64,000 nucleotides of DNA from Planctomycetota bacterium. Its GTDB lineage: Bacteria > Planctomycetota > Brocadiia > SM23-32 > JAKLEA01. Shown one piece after another: positions 36,932 to 44,592 of this stretch. Location: contig JAKLEA010000011.1 of assembly GCA_022711755.1 (NCBI GenBank), positions 62,001 to 126,000 of the forward strand, in the 5' to 3' direction. Below the pieces are notes generated by a model. The model was given only the letters and a program-made list of their open reading frames with translations. It ran no database searches and was not told the DNA's origin. Position numbers and translations under genes: made by a program. Each line of letters starts with the position of its first letter. The stretch's first letter is position 1.

Positions 36932-36950
36932 GTGGGTTCTTTGAACCCAC
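36932..36950 (+). terminator. Palindrome copy 2 after the GH172-like gene
   Basis: GTGGGTTC/GAACCCAC with a TTT loop begins one base after the TAG stop codon; the stop itself is part of the TAGGGTGGGTTC repeat sequence. GAACCCACGCGGAA recurs at 37056-37069. Confidence 0.6.
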
Positions 36951-37112
36951 GCGGAACCTAAAGAAAATGTAGGGCGCTTCCGAGCGAGCGCGACGAGGCG
37001 TAGGGGCGATGAAACGTCGCAAGCGAGAACGCGCCATGCAGATGTAGTTTTCTCCGAACCCACGCGGAATCATTGCGCGCCGAGGATATAGTATTGGCGC
37101 AAAGCACTCATC

Positions 37113-37307
37113 CTACTTTCCTGCGTAACCTATCGCGGCTCGAATATCCTCCATCGTCAATCTTGGATAGGCTTCCAGCAGATCGGATTGTGTTGCCCCT
37201 TCTGCCAATTTTCGCAGGACAAGCTCGACCGTCACTCGTGTCCCGAGAATAACAGGCTTGCCCATCATTACATCCGGGTTAATTTCTATGCGATCTGTGA
37301 TTGTCAT
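37113..37307 (-). CDS. DUF433 protein, orphan antitoxin-like
   Basis: A 64-residue protein starting MTITDRIEINPDVMMGKPVILGTRVTVELVLRKLAEG, the DUF433 signature (a small winged-helix-like domain, usually the antitoxin partner of a DUF5615 PIN-like toxin). No toxin ORF follows within the 180 bp before the neighbouring gene, only repeats, so it appears to be an orphan. Start at Met 37307 matches the family; the ORF extends nine residues further without reason. Confidence 0.75.
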   Translation of the reverse strand: MTITDRIEINPDVMMGKPVILGTRVTVELVLRKLAEGATQSDLLEAYPRLTMEDIRAAIGYAGK

Positions 37308-37418
37308 ATTGGCCGCCTGCCGGTCAGGTCTCAATCCTTCCGCATCAAATCTAAATTTAATTATAATGCCATTCCGGTCTTCAGTCCAATCCTTGTCGTA
37401 TTCCCTACGTATCCGGCA

Positions 37419-38936
37419 TCACTCCACGACATAAACCGACGGCATCGGCTTCAGTATTTCCTTCCGTATCGTCAACCGTCCGTTCTCGTAATCGAACGCG
37501 ACCTCTTTGCGCCTGTCCTCATCCTTCGCTGCTTCAAGGTCCCAGCGGCACACGGACGCCGGCCTGGCCTTCAGGCCGGAGATGACGATGTCCGCCGGAA
37601 GCTCGACTATGTCCTCGGGGCTGACGGCGCGCCACGCCTCGTAGTAGAAATCGCCTATCCTGTCGCGCCAATGCAGTATGCGCCCGTCGAAGGCCTCGAC
37701 CTGCATCCAGCTTGCCACAACAAGCTTCCCCCGCGGCCCCGGGAGTCTGAACGTCTCCACCGGGCAACTCTCCGCCATCAATTTCATTGCGCGTTCGCGC
37801 GGGAGGGCGCAATCCTTCGGAAGGGAAAGCTTCGCGTCAACCGCGCCGGTCTCCATCATCATCGGATTCCGATCAAGCAGGGCGGCAAGATTGCGGAAAA
37901 CGCGCCCCGACCGCGACATGCCCTTGCTGCGATAGCTGTAAAGCCCGAACTCGTCGTGCGGGCCGATGACGTACCATATCGCGATCTCGATCCCCGCCGC
38001 CGCCTCGGTAAGATAATGCCGCGCTAGGTATGCGGACTGCTCGGATTCCGTATAGACGATGTTGCGCCATGAGTCCTTGTGCTTCTTCTCAAGGAACTTG
38101 TCAACGATGCAGTAGCCGCGCTCCGTGTCAATCACGATCACGTTCTTGCCCTGCGGCTTGTGCTCCGCGATTTTGCCGCGCAGCCATTGGATATCCTCCT
38201 TCAACCCGCTCTCCGGCAGAAGGACGTGCCGGTGGTAGCCGTGGAACGATACCGCGTCAATGTCGCCGTCGGCGAGGATGCCCTCCTCCATGCACCTTGT
38301 CAGAAATCCCTTGTCCATCCACGCGGTCCCTGCCGTCGCGATGAGGCAGTCGGGGTCTGCCTGTTTCATCAGCGCGGCAGCCCGACGGGCGAAGCGCGTA
38401 TATGTGACGGGGTTGTTCCAGTAACCGCCCATCGGGAAGCATTCCGGCTCGTTCGATAACTCGTAGATCACGCCGTCAATGCCCTTCAACGCTTTTGCGG
38501 CGGCTTCCATGAACCGCGCCGCGCCTTCGATCACGACGTCCTTGTTGTCCTTGCCGGACTGGTAGAGGGGGATGAGGTCCTCGACCGTCAGCAGGCACAG
38601 AACATAAATGCCGTTCGCGCGGAGGGCCTTCACCTTCTCGACGAACGGCGCGAAGTCGTAGTTGCCGCGCCTGTCCTTCTCCGCCTGCTCCCAGCGGATC
38701 TGGAAGCGAGTCCAGTGCGCGTTAAGTTCCTTCAACTGCTCGACGCTTCCATGGCAGACGCCCATGAATCCCGCGTGGGGGAACATCGCGGGGGACGCGA
38801 CCGACTTCTCGGCTGGCGCGCCTTCCTCCGCCGGGGCGCGTTGCAACGCGCCATTGCTTCCCGCGTCGCCCGCGCATGCGCATCCAAGCAGCAACGATCC
38901 CGCCGCGACAACCACCGCGATTGCTTCAATCCTCAT
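37419..38936 (-). CDS. Clan GH-A glycoside hydrolase-like lipoprotein
   Basis: A 505-residue lipoprotein (lipobox LLLGC, Cys19). The TIM barrel has the clan GH-A pair: acid/base Glu163 in YELSNEPECF and likely nucleophile Glu272 in VIVIDTERGY; HGYHRH between them fits the sugar pocket. Layout resembles GH39 or GH5-type barrels, but I cannot settle the family. It begins only 4 bp after the sulfatase stop codon, so the two are one operon, coupling desulfation with glycosidic cleavage. Confidence 0.8.
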   Translation of the reverse strand: MRIEAIAVVVAAGSLLLGCACAGDAGSNGALQRAPAEEGAPAEKSVASPAMFPHAGFMGVCHGSVEQLKELNAHWTRFQIRWEQAEKDRRGNYDFAPFVEKVKALRANGIYVLCLLTVEDLIPLYQSGKDNKDVVIEGAARFMEAAAKALKGIDGVIYELSNEPECFPMGGYWNNPVTYTRFARRAAALMKQADPDCLIATAGTAWMDKGFLTRCMEEGILADGDIDAVSFHGYHRHVLLPESGLKEDIQWLRGKIAEHKPQGKNVIVIDTERGYCIVDKFLEKKHKDSWRNIVYTESEQSAYLARHYLTEAAAGIEIAIWYVIGPHDEFGLYSYRSKGMSRSGRVFRNLAALLDRNPMMMETGAVDAKLSLPKDCALPRERAMKLMAESCPVETFRLPGPRGKLVVASWMQVEAFDGRILHWRDRIGDFYYEAWRAVSPEDIVELPADIVISGLKARPASVCRWDLEAAKDEDRRKEVAFDYENGRLTIRKEILKPMPSVYVVE

Positions 38937-38940
38937 CGGT

Positions 38941-40314
38941 TCATTCCTTTCCGGCAGACTTCCAGACCGGGCGCTCCTGCCCTCCGCCGTTGACGGCCTG
39001 CTTCAGCCCGTCCATCTCCGGCACGACGTGCCTGGCGAACCAGTCCTCGATCAATCCCCTCATCTCCCTGATCCTGCCGGCGTATGCCGGATCGGCGATC
39101 AGGTCGCGCCGCTCGTTCGGGTCCTCGCGCAGGCAGAACAACTCGTTCGGACCGTCCGGGTGGCGTTGGACATATTTCCAGTCTTTTGTCCGCGCCATGC
39201 GGACGGGGCCGTATTCATCGTAGACGATGACCGACTCGCGGCAGGAGATTTTGTTGCCCTCCAGCGCGGGCATGAAGCTGATGCCGGGCAGGTTGCGCCC
39301 CTCCGGCAGAGGCAGGTCGCTGTAATCGAGCAGCGTCGGCATAAAGTCGTATCCGCTGAACATCGCGTCCTCAACCCGCCCCTCCGCGACGCGCCCGGTG
39401 TGGCTGAAAATCAGCGGGACCTTGATCGAATTCTCATACATGTTCAGCGGCAGCGTCCCGTTCCCCTTTCCCCAAAATCCGTGATGTCCGCAACTGAAGC
39501 CGTTGTCGCTCGCGAAAACGATCAGCGTCCTGGAGCGCAGGCCGAGTCGTTCGACGCGGTCAATGATGCGTCCGATGGCCGCGTCCATCGCCGTCACGGC
39601 AGCGAAGTAGCCCTTCAGCATCTCGCGATTGCCCAGGCACTTGTCCGTCAGGCTGATCGCGTTCGGATGGCGCTTCTCCTGCGGGCAACTCTCGAACGGG
39701 CAATCGTCATAGGATTTCACGATTTCCGCCGGATGGCCTGTCCAGGGGGCGTGCGGGGCGGTGTAGTGGACGCTGAGGTAGAAGAGTTTTTCCCGATTGG
39801 TTTCGATGAAGCGGAGCGCGTCGTCAGTGATGACGTCCGTCACATATCCCGGCTCGTCGGTCAGTCGTCCGTCGCGGACCATTGGGGCGTTGTTGTAGTC
39901 GCCGCCGCCCTTCTGATGGACGAACCAGTGGCTGAAGCCGTGCTGCGGGCGCAGGCTGTCGCCCATGTGCCATTTCCCGCTGATTCCGCAGGCGTAGCCG
40001 TGCCGTGCCATGACGTCGGTATAGGCAACCTCGCCCCTGAGGTATTGCGCCGCGTCGTCGCCGACGTTGCCCCCGCGCAGCCAGTCGTGAATGCCGTGCT
40101 GGGAGGGCATGCGGCCGGTGAGGTATGTCGCCCGGCTCGGAGAACACACGGGCGACGCGCAGAAGAAGTTGCTGAATCGCGTCCCCGACGCCGCAAGCCG
40201 GTCGAGGTTGGGCGTGCGGATTTCCCGGTTTCCCGCGCAGCCCATCGCCCACGGCCCCTGATCGTCGCTCAGGATGAAGATAATATTCGGACGTTCTTCG
40301 CGCCTGTCTTCCAT
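38941..40314 (-). CDS. Formylglycine-dependent sulfatase (type I, S1 family)
   Basis: 457 residues. The Asp pair in IIFILSDDQG (17-18) binds calcium; Cys57 in CSPSR is the residue converted to formylglycine by a maturase, followed by TYLTGRMPSQHG. FASDNGFSCGHHGFWGKG carries later metal and sulfate ligands. There is no signal peptide (MEDRREERPN precedes strand 1 directly), so as called it would be cytosolic, unusual for this family. It is first in the operon with the GH-A lipoprotein. Substrate unknown; sulfated glycans are the usual targets. Confidence 0.92.
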   Translation of the reverse strand: MEDRREERPNIIFILSDDQGPWAMGCAGNREIRTPNLDRLAASGTRFSNFFCASPVCSPSRATYLTGRMPSQHGIHDWLRGGNVGDDAAQYLRGEVAYTDVMARHGYACGISGKWHMGDSLRPQHGFSHWFVHQKGGGDYNNAPMVRDGRLTDEPGYVTDVITDDALRFIETNREKLFYLSVHYTAPHAPWTGHPAEIVKSYDDCPFESCPQEKRHPNAISLTDKCLGNREMLKGYFAAVTAMDAAIGRIIDRVERLGLRSRTLIVFASDNGFSCGHHGFWGKGNGTLPLNMYENSIKVPLIFSHTGRVAEGRVEDAMFSGYDFMPTLLDYSDLPLPEGRNLPGISFMPALEGNKISCRESVIVYDEYGPVRMARTKDWKYVQRHPDGPNELFCLREDPNERRDLIADPAYAGRIREMRGLIEDWFARHVVPEMDGLKQAVNGGGQERPVWKSAGKE

Positions 40315-40559
40315 GTCATCCGTTCCTCATGCGTAAAAGTTGGATGAGCGCTCCGTCGCGGGTTTGGAGAACGCATCCTACATTACGATGCCGTCATCGG
40401 GCAACTGCGCCATTCAAAACCAAATGCCATGCGCCATTCCAATGTGTCCGGATGCCGCTTGTGGCTATTCCAAATCATAGTTATGCTCTACTCAGCGATT
40501 GAATTGCGAATCAGACAAACAATGGATCATGCAGTTCAGACCGGATGGAGACTCGGAAC

Positions 40560-42806
40560 ATGAAGACGTCAGCAATCGCGGCGATCATGGTCTTCGCCTG
40601 TTTTTCCTGTGCAGGGAAGGCAACCCTCGAACCTTCTGCGACGGGAGGAGTTCTTGTCGAGGCCGAGGCGTTCATGAACCCCGGCGGATGGGTCCTTGAT
40701 CAGCAGTTCATGGACCAGATGGGATCGCCCTATCTGCTTGCGCACGGGCTTGGAACGCCGGTGGCCGACGCTGTCACCTGGGTCACGTTCCCCTCCGGCG
40801 GGAAATACCGCGTCTGGGCGCGGACGAAGGACTGGACCGCATCCTGGAAGGTTTCCGGCTCCCCGGGGCGCTTCCAGATTCTCATTGACGGGGAAGCCCT
40901 TGCAGCCGAGTTCGGAACGAACGGCGCGGAGTGGGGCTGGCAGGACGGCGGGATCGTCGAGATCACCCGGCGGACGCTGCCCGTGTCGCTTCACGATCTC
41001 ACGGGCTTCGAGGGGCGATGCGACACGATCTTATTCACTGCGGAAACGGACTTCACGCCGCCGAACGGGCAGGCGGAACTGAAGGATTTTCGCAAAAAAC
41101 TGCTGGGACTTCCGGATGAGCCGGACGACGCCGGAACCTTCGATCTCGTGGTCGCGGGCGGCGGCATGGCCGGGACGTGCGCCGCGCTTGCCGCCGCGCG
41201 GCTGGGCGCCCGCGTCGCGCTCATTCAGGACCGCCCCGTGCTGGGCGGCAACAACAGCTCCGAGGTCAGGGTGTGGCTGGGCGGGAAGACGACGCACCAG
41301 CCGTATCCGCGCGTCGGGGACATTGTCCGCGAAATGGACACAAAGCCCCCCGAATGCCCCGCTCCGGCCGCGGCATACGCTGACGACAGAAAGCTCGACC
41401 TTGTGGCGCGGGAGCGGAACATCGCCCTCTTCCTCGACTACCGCGTCAACGAGGTCGCCATGGACGGCGGGCGCATCGCCGCCCTGATCGCGCAGCACAC
41501 GCGAACGGCGCGGCGGCTCAGGTTCAACGCGCGGCTGTTCAGCGACTGCACCGGCGACGCCTGCGTCGGATTCCTGGCGGGCGCCGATTCGGAAACCACG
41601 CTTGACGGCCACATGGGGCCGACAAATCTCTGGCGCGTCAAGGACGTTGGAAGCCCCTCATCCTTCCCCCCGTGTCCCTGGGCGTATGACCTGAGCGGGA
41701 AGCCGTTCCCCGAGGAGCCGGAGAAACTTGGAAAGTGGTTCTGGGAAAGCGGATTTTTCCAGGACCCGATAGCGGACGCGGAGCGAATCCGCGACAACAA
41801 CTTCCGCGCGATGTACGGCGCGTGGGACGCGCTGAAGAATGCGAAGGGAAAGCTGCCGAATCACAAGCTGGAGTGGGCCGCCTTCGTCGCCGGCAAGCGC
41901 GAATCGCGCCGCCTGATGGGCGACGTCGTTCTCACGAAGGACGACCTCATGAACTCGCGCGCCTATGATGACGGCTGCGTGCCGACAAGCTGGACCATTG
42001 ACCTGCACCTGCCCGACGCGCGATACGAAAGCGATTTCGGGAAGGACGCCTTCATATCGAAGGCCGATTTCACGCAGTATCCCCGGCCGTACTGGGTTCC
42101 GTATCGCTGCCTCTACTCGCGCAACGTGCCCAACCTCTTCATGGCGGGGCGCAACATCAGCGTGACGCATGAGGCGCTCGGAACCGTTCGCGTGATGCGG
42201 ACGACCGGCATGATGGGCGAGATCGTCGGCATGGCGGCGGCCGTCTGCGTTCGGAAGAACGCGGACCCGCGCGGCGTCTGCGCCGATCACCTCGACTCGC
42301 TGAAGGAGCTTATGAAACAGGGGGCCGGAAGAAATCCGCCCTGCGAGGGGCTGGCCCCGCCGGAGTGGCTGAAGGACGCTGGGCCGAATCTTGCGATGAA
42401 GGCGCGGGTGACGACTTCAGGCGACCGCGATCCCGTCGGGAATCCGGTTTCCGCGATCAACGACGCGCGCATTGACACGATGGACGAGGGCGGGCGCTGG
42501 CTCAGCAGGGAGGGCGTTCCGAACTGGGTGGAATTCGCGTGGGACGCCCCGCAGACCCTGCGCGCCGCGCGCATCATCTCAGGTTATCGCGGCGAGAGCG
42601 GCGCGCTGTCGGCCGCGATTCAGGATTTCGAGCTTCAATATCACGACGGGACCGAATGGCGGGCGATCCCGGAAACGGTCGTCGAGGGCAACACGGCGAA
42701 CGACTGGAGCGCGCAGTTCAAGCCCGTGAAGGCCGCGCGCGCCCGGCTGCTGGTCAGGCGCGTTCATGGCAACATCACCCGGCTGTGGGAGGCGGAGATT
42801 TACTGA
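40560..42806 (+). CDS. Exported FAD-dependent oxidoreductase with discoidin-like C-terminus
   Basis: 748 residues. An N-terminal export signal (TSAIAAIMVFACFSCAGKA) is followed by a ~180-residue beta domain resembling a carbohydrate-binding module (KYRVWARTKDW). The FAD domain has LVVAGGGMAGTCAALAAARLGARVALIQDRPVLGGNNSSEVRVW and SDCTGDACVGFLAGAD, matching the FAD_oxidored (PF12831) group often annotated near xanthan-lyase-related proteins. The end is F5/8-type (NWVEFAWDAPQTLRAARIISG). GGAG nine bases upstream supports ATG 40560. FAD is usually bound before Tat export, yet this signal lacks twin Arg, so location is uncertain. Confidence 0.85.
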   Translation: MKTSAIAAIMVFACFSCAGKATLEPSATGGVLVEAEAFMNPGGWVLDQQFMDQMGSPYLLAHGLGTPVADAVTWVTFPSGGKYRVWARTKDWTASWKVSGSPGRFQILIDGEALAAEFGTNGAEWGWQDGGIVEITRRTLPVSLHDLTGFEGRCDTILFTAETDFTPPNGQAELKDFRKKLLGLPDEPDDAGTFDLVVAGGGMAGTCAALAAARLGARVALIQDRPVLGGNNSSEVRVWLGGKTTHQPYPRVGDIVREMDTKPPECPAPAAAYADDRKLDLVARERNIALFLDYRVNEVAMDGGRIAALIAQHTRTARRLRFNARLFSDCTGDACVGFLAGADSETTLDGHMGPTNLWRVKDVGSPSSFPPCPWAYDLSGKPFPEEPEKLGKWFWESGFFQDPIADAERIRDNNFRAMYGAWDALKNAKGKLPNHKLEWAAFVAGKRESRRLMGDVVLTKDDLMNSRAYDDGCVPTSWTIDLHLPDARYESDFGKDAFISKADFTQYPRPYWVPYRCLYSRNVPNLFMAGRNISVTHEALGTVRVMRTTGMMGEIVGMAAAVCVRKNADPRGVCADHLDSLKELMKQGAGRNPPCEGLAPPEWLKDAGPNLAMKARVTTSGDRDPVGNPVSAINDARIDTMDEGGRWLSREGVPNWVEFAWDAPQTLRAARIISGYRGESGALSAAIQDFELQYHDGTEWRAIPETVVEGNTANDWSAQFKPVKAARARLLVRRVHGNITRLWEAEIY

Positions 42807-42926
42807 GAACGCACGGTCTTCCTTCACCACAAAGACGCCAAGACACGAAGAACGGCGGGGCGGGGGTGAGGAATTTTTGAGCATAAACTTCGGGCTGATC
42901 GGTGTGAAATACGAAGGGCATATACT

Positions 42927-43886
42927 TTGAATGATGTTCTCGCTACAGTGATAAAGACCATGGGAATTAATTTTGCCAAAGACCAAACATACTGGTTACA
43001 CAAGTTAGCAAATCTAAAAGTTGATCGTGCTAGTGGCGATCCAGCTCCGCATAAACCATTTCTACTGTTAATGATTATTGAAATGGTCGAACATGGTGAG
43101 ATTGAAGCACATGAACTCCCATTATCACCGAACCTTGCATTTCGCTTCAGCCTTTTTAACTCAATTATCTCTGCACGACAGAGGCCATTACTTGATATTC
43201 GCCTTCCATTCCACCACTTAAAAACATCGGGTATCTGGCAGCCATTGATGGCTGACGGCAGTCCTTCTCCACACAGGAATTTGACTGTAAAAGTTCGTCT
43301 CGATGGAGCATTTAATAATTGTCTTCAAGATAAGACTTTCAGAGAGAAGGCAAAGAGGATATTGATCGAAACAGCGCCGTATTTTAATGCAGACGAACGT
43401 GCCGCATTATACGCCATGCTTCATATTATGCCGAAGGAATCAAACTGCGTGGAGGATGAAGGCGAGGTCTTCAAGATACCTGCTGAGAGAGGTCGTGACG
43501 CTCGTTTTCGCATTGAGGTTGTGGTTGTAGCATACAGACATACATGCGCGCTTACAGGTTACAGAATGACAACGCTCGATACCAAAGGGATGGAAAGTAT
43601 AGTTGATGCTGCCCATATTCACCCATTCAGTGATAGTCGGAACAATGACCCGCGCAATGGTTTAGCCCTTTCAAAGAATGCGCATTGGCAATTTGACCGC
43701 GGATTATGGTCAATAACAGAGGATTATCGTGTCATAGTGAATCATAATAAGTTTTCGGAAAAAGGCATTCCGGGTCAATGTCTAGCTGATTTTATTGGGC
43801 GGAAGATAATATTGCCTGCCGATCCTAAGTATTGGCCCGATCAAGAATATTTATCGTGGCACCGTACTAACAGGTTCGAGCAATAG
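42927..43886 (+). CDS. HNH endonuclease, type IV restriction-like
   Basis: 319 residues. The C-terminal HNH nuclease has CALTGYRM, then AAHIHPFSDSRNNDPRNGLALSKNAHWQFDRGLW with the catalytic His and metal-binding Asn/His. The N-terminal ~170 residues carry APHKPFLLLMIIEMVEHGE, a pattern I associate with HNH proteins whose sulfur-binding domain recognises phosphorothioate DNA; that part is an inference. No methylase or dnd genes are adjacent. The gene is strikingly AT-rich against its GC-rich flanks, indicating recent transfer. TTG 42927 has AAGGG eight bases before it; ATG 42960 is the alternative. Confidence 0.78.
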   Translation: MNDVLATVIKTMGINFAKDQTYWLHKLANLKVDRASGDPAPHKPFLLLMIIEMVEHGEIEAHELPLSPNLAFRFSLFNSIISARQRPLLDIRLPFHHLKTSGIWQPLMADGSPSPHRNLTVKVRLDGAFNNCLQDKTFREKAKRILIETAPYFNADERAALYAMLHIMPKESNCVEDEGEVFKIPAERGRDARFRIEVVVVAYRHTCALTGYRMTTLDTKGMESIVDAAHIHPFSDSRNNDPRNGLALSKNAHWQFDRGLWSITEDYRVIVNHNKFSEKGIPGQCLADFIGRKIILPADPKYWPDQEYLSWHRTNRFEQ

Positions 43887-44041
43887 CCGGTAGGGTGGGT
43901 TCTTTGGGTCAATAATTGGGGACGTTACGCTATTAGGAAAATCGGGATGTTTTTTTTTCACCGGCGCCAACCCACAACCCGTATTTTTTAGGGTTCAAGG
44001 CGTATTTTCGGGGAGGAACGTCTGTTCCTCTTCATATCCTT

Positions 44042-44183
44042 CCCTCTCCTTGGGGAGAGGGTGTCGCCGCGAAGCGGTGACGGGTGAGGGGGAGAACCAA
44101 GATAACGCCGTTTGTGCGCCCCTCATCCGTCAACCCGTAGGGCGGTTGCCCTACGGGCCGCCACCTTCTCCCGAGGGAGAAGG
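44042..44183. repeat. REP-like elements, two copies head to head
   Basis: Copy one has CCCTCTCC/GGAGAGGG then GTCGCCGC/GCGGTGAC and GGGTGAGGG. Copy two, in the opposite orientation, has CCCCTCATCC, then CCGTAGGGC/GCCCTACGG and ends CCTTCTCCCGAGGGAGAAGG. They match the element at 29344-29395. Confidence 0.75.
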
Positions 44184-44360
44184 ATTCCGGCCAGGCCCGG
44201 AAACCTGCCCTGGATTGTCCGCATCGGAAACCGCCCCCGAAATCCGATCACGAAATATTTTTACTATGCCACGCCCATCGAAATCCCCCATCCCAGCCCC
44301 GCCGTTCTTCGTGTCTTTGTGCCTTCATGGTGAACAAAATCCCGACTTTTTTTCGTAATG

Positions 44361-44550
44361 GGTCACTGCCGGGCGCGTCTCCCTGGAGTGCGCAAGCTTG
44401 CTTGCGCCTTCGGGCGGCAGGCTTGCCTGCCCCCGTTGCCCACCGTAGGCCGAAATAATCTTTACCGTGCCGGAGCAAGCTCCGGCCAACGGCAAGGCGG
44501 TGGCAAGCCACCGCACTCCACATCCCCGCAATCCGCGCCCGTCAGTGGGG
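44361..44550. repeat. Inverted-repeat element, copy A
   Basis: Ends are CACTGCCGGGCGCG (44364-44377) and CGCGCCCGTCAGTG (44534-44547), inverse of each other at 13 of 14 positions. The core contains CGCAAGC/GCTTGCG, GGGCAGGCAAGCCTGCC-type, GCCGGAGCAAGCTCCGGC and GGTGGCAAGCCACC palindromes. Copy B is at 55931. No ORF with coding character is inside. Confidence 0.8.
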
Positions 44551-44592
44551 TCCGGTGACATCATACTGATTTAACTCCGGCGATATTATGCA

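Larger units (their letters stand above)
43887..44592. repeat. Repeat-rich intergenic region
   Basis: About 700 bp without a gene. It holds GGTGGGTTC family copy 3 (TAGGGTGGGTTCTTTGGGTC, 43891-43910), a hairpin GAGGAAC/GTTCCTC (44013-44030), two opposed CCCTCTCC-type elements (44042-44183) and the inverted-repeat element copy A (44361-44550). Short ORFs here merely read through these repeats. Confidence 0.8.

Noticed and set aside
38662..40347. 561-codon plus-strand open frame
   Set aside because: Antisense to the sulfatase and the GH-A lipoprotein, both with intact catalytic motifs.
43905..43935. Possible end of an IS200-like or RAYT-type element (AATAATTGGGGACGTTACGC)
   Set aside because: It looks like a familiar mobile-element end, but I found no transposase or matching opposite end, so I do not annotate it separately.
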